A stretch of DNA of 64,000 bases from NCBI GenBank assembly GCA_029721435.1, contig CM056576.1, positions 118,843,166-118,907,165 on the forward strand, given 5' to 3'. This document shows, in pieces, positions 59,624 to 64,000 of this stretch. Source of the DNA: Gymnothorax reevesii. Taxonomy: Eukaryota > Chordata > Actinopteri > Anguilliformes > Muraenidae. The position numbers and the translations under genes are program-made. The notes beneath the pieces were generated by a model that made no database searches, was not told the DNA's origin, and saw nothing but the letters and a program-made list of their open reading frames with translations. Positions within the stretch are counted from its first letter, which is position 1; each line of letters begins with the position of its first letter.

Positions 59624-60090
59624 TTAAAGCTGCTGTAAGTGATTGTTTTTGTTTTTAGAAAAGTGTTAAATAGCTCCACATTCCGGCAGAGATAATTAAT
59701 TTTCAGTATCTGTACGATAATACAGTTCTCTTAGTCACTGTCTTCTGTAATAGAAGAGTTCAGTTTAAGGCCGGAAGTCCACGTGCGCATGCACAATAGA
59801 GCTGATGTGGGACTAAAGGAAATATGGTGGCTACTTGTTGCATGGTGGGGTGCACAAACGGTATCGTAAAGACGGGACATAAGGCTTTTTTAGTGTTCCC
59901 GTGGCAAGAGACAACGATAGGCGTGGATTCGAGCTATACATCGGAAGAGCTTTCTCACAAATGATCACACTAAGTCTGCAGTACTCATTCTGTCAGCCGC
60001 TGGCCCGTCTTCACTCTGTTTCCCTACAAACAAAAGGATGTCACGCTGACACAAGCCAAAAAGAAGGAGCAATATGATCGGAGAAATAGG
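59624..60090 (+). pseudogene. Decayed THAP-domain gene, left part of a second TTAA-type element
   Basis: TTAA (59624-59627) followed by AGCTGCTGTAAGTGATTG is a typical left end of a TTAA-type element. The ATG at 59824 begins MVATCCMVGCTN, with the first THAP cysteines. After a one-base shift the frame continues YRKDG, a stop, GFFSVPVARDNDRR, ELYIGRAFS and LQTKGCHADT, the body of a THAP domain in which the Trp and the Cys-x2-His pair are no longer recognisable. No right end was found before the next Tc1, so the element is truncated. It differs from the THAP exon at 56964. Confidence 0.5.
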
Positions 60091-60539
60091 TACTGGTTGA
60101 TATTAAATTATTTAAGTTGGCCCACTAATTGACTAAGAATTATTTCATCTGTTGTTGTTTCAAGCTGTTATTGTTGTTGCAGTGTCCAGTTTTTGTTTCC
60201 ACATTTTGAAAAGGGACTGGCTTTTTGCAATCCTATAAGCTATATACGAGGTTAAGTAGATGTTAAACTCTACGCAAACAAATATCAAGCCAAAGGGGGA
60301 ATGTTAGTGCCATACAACGTTTACAGTCTAGGTCAGCTCTGAGGGGCTCAATAAACTCAGTCCATATGAAAACGCACCACTCAAGAAATCTGGAATAGCT
60401 CCACGGATTGATATGTGAAGTATATATCCATTTGAGATAATGAATGATTTAAGAAGACATGTAAAGATCATTCAATTTCATTCACGATAATGTTAATGCG
60501 CGAGAGAGATTTTACTGGTGTAGGGGTCAAACAGGAAAG

Positions 60540-61550
60540 TCAATAACGGGTGTGACCGCCATTTGCATGGACACATGCAGTGCATCGTCATTGCATGGAG
60601 TTGATCAGTCTCTGGATAGTGTTCTGAGGGATAGCATTCTACTCCTGAACAAGGGCAACCTCAAGTTCTCGGATGTTGTCCATCTGGCGTCGACATGAAA
60701 GACGTTGTCCAATTTCATCCCATAAGTGCTCGATAGGGGAGAGGTCGGGTGACAGAGCTGGCCACTGAAGCAGGGGGATGTTCTGCTGTGCAAGGTACTG
60801 CATGGACACCCTAGCAGTGTGTGCCCTAGCGTTGTCCTGTTGGAACGTGTGGACATCGTGGTGTTGGTTGAAGAACGGCACAATTAGGTTCTGCAGCAAC
60901 TGGTCCTGGTAGTAGATGCCGTTCACCCTTCCTCTGCAGATATGGAGAGGGGTTCTGTGACGGTAGCTTATTCCACCCCACACCATAACGCTGCCACCAC
61001 CCCAACGGTTCGTTTGAACGACACAATCAGCGTTATAACGTTCACCACGTCTCCGCCAAACACATATATGGCCAACTGCGTTCCTTAAGTGAAATCGTGA
61101 CTCGTCAGAAAAGATGACACCGTGCCATTGTCGTAGTCGCCAATTCTGGTGCCTGTTTGCCCACTGTAGACACTGGTTTCAGTGACGATCCGTCAATATG
61201 GGGCCGAAATAAGGACGTCGTGCACGCAGGCCTGCAGCTCACAGACGGTTCCGTACGGAGTCGGGGTGAATGAATCCATGTCGTCCTTGGACTTGAGCAG
61301 CCGTTCTTCTCGCTGGTAGTGTTCGGTCTCGGACATGATCCCGTACGATCTGACAGTCCTGACGTGCCGTTGTGACACGTTGTTGACACAGTCGAGGACG
61401 GTCCCGAGTGCTCCCCGTCGGCAGAAACCTTTGATGGAGTCTCGCGATCGTTGTGTGTGCACAGTGTAGTCGTCTAGCAATTTCCCTTGTGCTGGCGCCA
61501 ATTTGAAGCATGCCTATGGCACGTTTCATTTCGCTGCTTGCCATAATCAT
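60540..61550 (-). pseudogene. Full-length Tc1 transposase with four premature stops and no frameshift
   Basis: Reading from the ATG at 61550 (MIMASSEMKRAIGML; a second ATG at 61544 is equally likely), one minus-strand frame of 337 codons runs to TGA at 60540-60542, the normal Tc1 length. Premature stops lie at 61239-61241 (TGA), 61179-61181 (TGA), 60639-60641 (TAG) and 60588-60590 (TGA). The helix-turn-helix is at the N-terminus (GASTREIARRLHCAHTTIAR). Catalytic residues are intact: Asp in VIFSDESRFHL, Asp in FQQDNARAHTA and Glu in SPDLSPIEHLW, 34 residues after the second Asp. WRRRGERYNADC and SVMVWGGI are also present. Terminal inverted repeats were not resolved. It belongs to a different Tc1 lineage from the three plus-strand copies. 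Confidence 0.85.
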
Positions 61551-62013
61551 TTGGTTTCCTTGTGATTTTGATATCACAATTACTGGCTATTTATAGCCAA
61601 CAAAGATTAATTTGTTTGCCAGTTAGTTTTGCTGACATGAAATAATGTCATTTACACCTCTACAATTGGGTCCCACAGCTTAAGTCAGCTAATGGCTACA
61701 GTGTTCTTGGGATGAATTCGCATTGCTCAAAACAGCCAGCAAGCACACATGATCCTAATCGCCTCTCAACGTGGATAAGCGCACAGGTACACAAGTAAAA
61801 TAGGCTACAAGGCCATATCATTACTGTTTGACTGAACGCTACACATGCTACACATTGATTTCGGATTTTCATCTGTGCTGAAAACAACAACATCAGTGAC
61901 TTGCCTTGAAAGTATCTCGCCGATATACTGTAGTCTCTCAAGTCTCCGTTGCGCTGAGGAAGTCAATGCTTTCAGTTTGTAGGAGAAAACTATTGGAGCT
62001 TAGTCTAGCTATT

Positions 62014-62491
62014 GTAATGTGGAAAAAAAAGAAGCCACTAGGTGGCAGTATTGACTTTTTTTGTTAAGCCAGTCTGGAGCTAGGTTTTGTGCGTGTCCTG
62101 GGCATGTCTGAGAGGGGAAAGTCCCAGAGAATTGAATTTCAAAAGTCTAAAAGGTGGGAGGGGGCTGGAAAAGAGTATATAAGGAGAAAAACAGAGAGAG
62201 TAAAGTAGTAGGAGAAAGTGCAAGGAGAAGGATACATTTGACCAGACCTGTCACTCTTTTCAAGACCTGTGAAGTTTTTTGTGGATTTTTGCCTGTGTTG
62301 GAGCATTTCCCTGTCCCAGGAGATCACCAAGCCACCCCAACGCAAGGGACTGTAAATATATATTTTTTTTTGTCAATGTCAATCTTGGTCACTAATATAA
62401 ATTGTAGGTTAGTTGTCAGTCTTTGCTTAATTAAATCTGTTTAAGTTATAAAATTTTGTCTGTTATCCCTTGCTGTCTCATACGTCATAAC
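62014..62491 (+). mobile_element. Probable LTR
   Basis: TGTAATGTGG at 62014 and TACGTCATAACA ending near 62491 could be the TG..CA limits. Between them are a TATA box (GAGTATATAAGG, about 62174) and an A/T-rich stretch with AATTAAATC. AATTGGGGCC follows directly and resembles a degenerate primer-binding site, which would suggest a 5' LTR whose internal part is lost. No target duplication was seen. Confidence 0.4.
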
Positions 62492-64000
62492 AAATTGGGG
62501 CCATAACACTATATTGTAAGGGGAAAGAAATTCATATCTAACGCCCACTTTTTTCTGGGTTTTTATTTGCCAGAACAATGTTAAAAGGGGGGCACCAATA
62601 TATTTTATGGAGTTTTTTATCAGTGAGAAGGGGGTTAAGAATTTGACATTAATATTCAATATTGCGAATGCCTGCCCCAGCAACCCAGTGTGTTATCAGT
62701 GACTGACATAGCAGCCGCCTTTAACGATATGTTACTTACACGAATAGCAGCATTTGAAACTAAACTCTAAATTTCCTTAACTGGACATACACTTGACGTG
62801 TTTACATATCCTAATGTTTCTGTGGGTACCCAAACATCAATAATGGCATAGGTTGAATACAGAAATCTTAATCTAGCCATCCGGGCGCAAAATGTACTCT
62901 GCACACCCTAGAATGTTCCTGAACAAAAATGATTCCTGTTTATAGTCCCAATGCACGCTGTAAACTGCCTTTTACCACAGGGAAAGCAAAAGAACATATA
63001 CTTCCCCACCTTTTCAATGCAATTTATGCATCTTCTGCCCCACATACAGTACAGCCACCGTTAAAACCAAAGAAAAAGTCGTTAATCCGCCAGTACGGGG
63101 GCGTTAAACTCTCAGTAGGACCGTGAAATCTCGTTGTCAGCCGTGCAGTAGGACCGGCGTATTGACGCGCATGAAGACGAAAGAAGACCTCCCGCCGCCT
63201 ACCACGCACAGGGTAGCTGGGCGATTATTACTGAGCCACGAGGGCTGCTGGGACGGTCCACAGAAGTTTGACAGTAGTTCTTTGACAGTAGTCCGTACAT
63301 GTAGATAATAGCACAGCTTGTTGGCGATTTATTTCCATATATGATTGCAAAAGTAACGTAAGCCTACATAAAATATTAATTTGCTTTGGCGGGGGTGATG
63401 TTGCCGGTAATCATTTCTGCAAACCTTTTTATATTTGACGATACAGTTTGCTCAACCTGTGCTACTATTTAAAACTTTAGTACGGTATAATACGCAATTG
63501 GATTATTAAATATCATGCTATTTTTGGTGAAGATTTTATTTGTTAGGTGTCATTTCTGCAATATTTTATGTTTGGAGATAATACATGCTTCTATGTACTA
63601 TTAGGCCTATTTTCCACTCAAGTGCCGAAATATATTATTTTTCCTGTTGCAAACCTGAAATTTAGCATAGCCTATCCATTCCTACAGCACGTTGACCGGT
63701 TCCGCAAATGTAATTTGTTTGAAGCGTCTGGTATCGATACAGAATTCGCTGGCGGAAAGTTATCTGTTCACGAATTTGTGGAAATTACTCACGCTTTTTG
63801 TGGATCAGTTAGTTTTCTTCAGTCATTAGGAATAAGGCCTTGCACAGTCATTTTTCAGTGGCACGTCCTTTGACTGGTTCCGCAAAGAATTTCCAGTTTC
63901 GCACACAGCGCCCTTTGTCGGGCCGAACTTATGATAGCCTATTCTTTGTTTTTTGGCATCATTGCGTGCCCCTGGCCACAACAAAACAGACACATGTATT
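62492..64000. other. Gene-free stretch
   Basis: No supported exon. The part at 63060-63310 is GC-rich with several CpGs, unlike its flanks. The frame at 63547-63873 (108 codons) has no recognisable domain and could be chance. Confidence 0.4.

Noticed and set aside
63547..63873. 108-codon plus-strand frame near the window end
   Set aside because: No family resemblance. A longer gene extending beyond the window cannot be judged, so it was not called.

Overview
The window looks like repeat-rich, gene-poor DNA from a teleost fish. The basis is the kind of mobile elements present: several Tc1 elements (DD34E transposases, TA targets), TTAA-flanked Kolobok/T2-type elements with THAP exons, a hAT MITE, L1-like and L2/Rex-like LINE 3' ends, tRNA-derived SINEs and solo LTRs. 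AT content is high, exons would have to be spliced, and no bacterial-style gene organisation is seen. The species cannot be named from this sequence. No intact host protein-coding gene, rRNA, true tRNA gene or CRISPR array was found. Every protein-coding stretch that could be supported is a transposon gene or a broken fragment.

Layout. 1-2.6 kb: nothing recognised. 2.6-3.9 kb: a hairpin MITE and a LINE reverse-transcriptase tail. 4.5-6.9 kb: a hairpin-ended element split by a head-to-tail pair of a second hairpin-ended family that carries AGGTCA-rich tandem units. 7.8-8.5 kb: a 5'-truncated L1 with a 22-bp target duplication. 11.9-15.0 kb: a nested stack (probable LTR, holding a hAT MITE and a Tc1 element, the Tc1 holding a second solo LTR). 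20.6-20.9 kb: a palindromic MITE. 23.7 kb: a SINE with a perfect 16-bp duplication. 28.0-30.2 kb: a second Tc1 split by another solo LTR. 35.3-36.3 kb: a TTAA-type MITE. 36.8-38.4 kb: a strongly decayed Tc1/mariner. 40.9-42.1 kb: a second, unrelated AGGTCA-rich tandem array. 42.2-42.5 kb: a LINE fragment. 43.9-45.1 kb: three hairpin-ended elements side by side. 45.3-46.2 kb: a Tc1 fragment beside a (TA)24 tract. 46.7, 49.1 and 53.0 kb: SINEs. 54.9 kb: a short copy of the 4.5-kb family. 56.0-60.1 kb: a broken RecQ-like helicase exon, then a Harbinger-like region containing a 1.47-kb Kolobok element with ~350-bp inverted repeats and a THAP exon, then a second decayed THAP gene. 60.5-61.6 kb: a full-length Tc1 transposase with four premature stops and no frameshift. 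62.0-62.5 kb: a probable LTR.

Between these lie long element-poor stretches (15-19, 21-28, 30.5-35.3, 47.3-52.8 kb). Within them are islands of higher GC, dense in SOX-, homeodomain- and octamer-like motifs, that resemble vertebrate conserved noncoding elements. That reading needs an alignment to test. With no exons between them, the setting suggests a gene desert or a very large intron.

No coordinated new biological system was found. The most unusual signal is the set of hairpin-ended, Helitron-like elements, two arrays of which are dense in the nuclear-receptor half-site AGGTCA.
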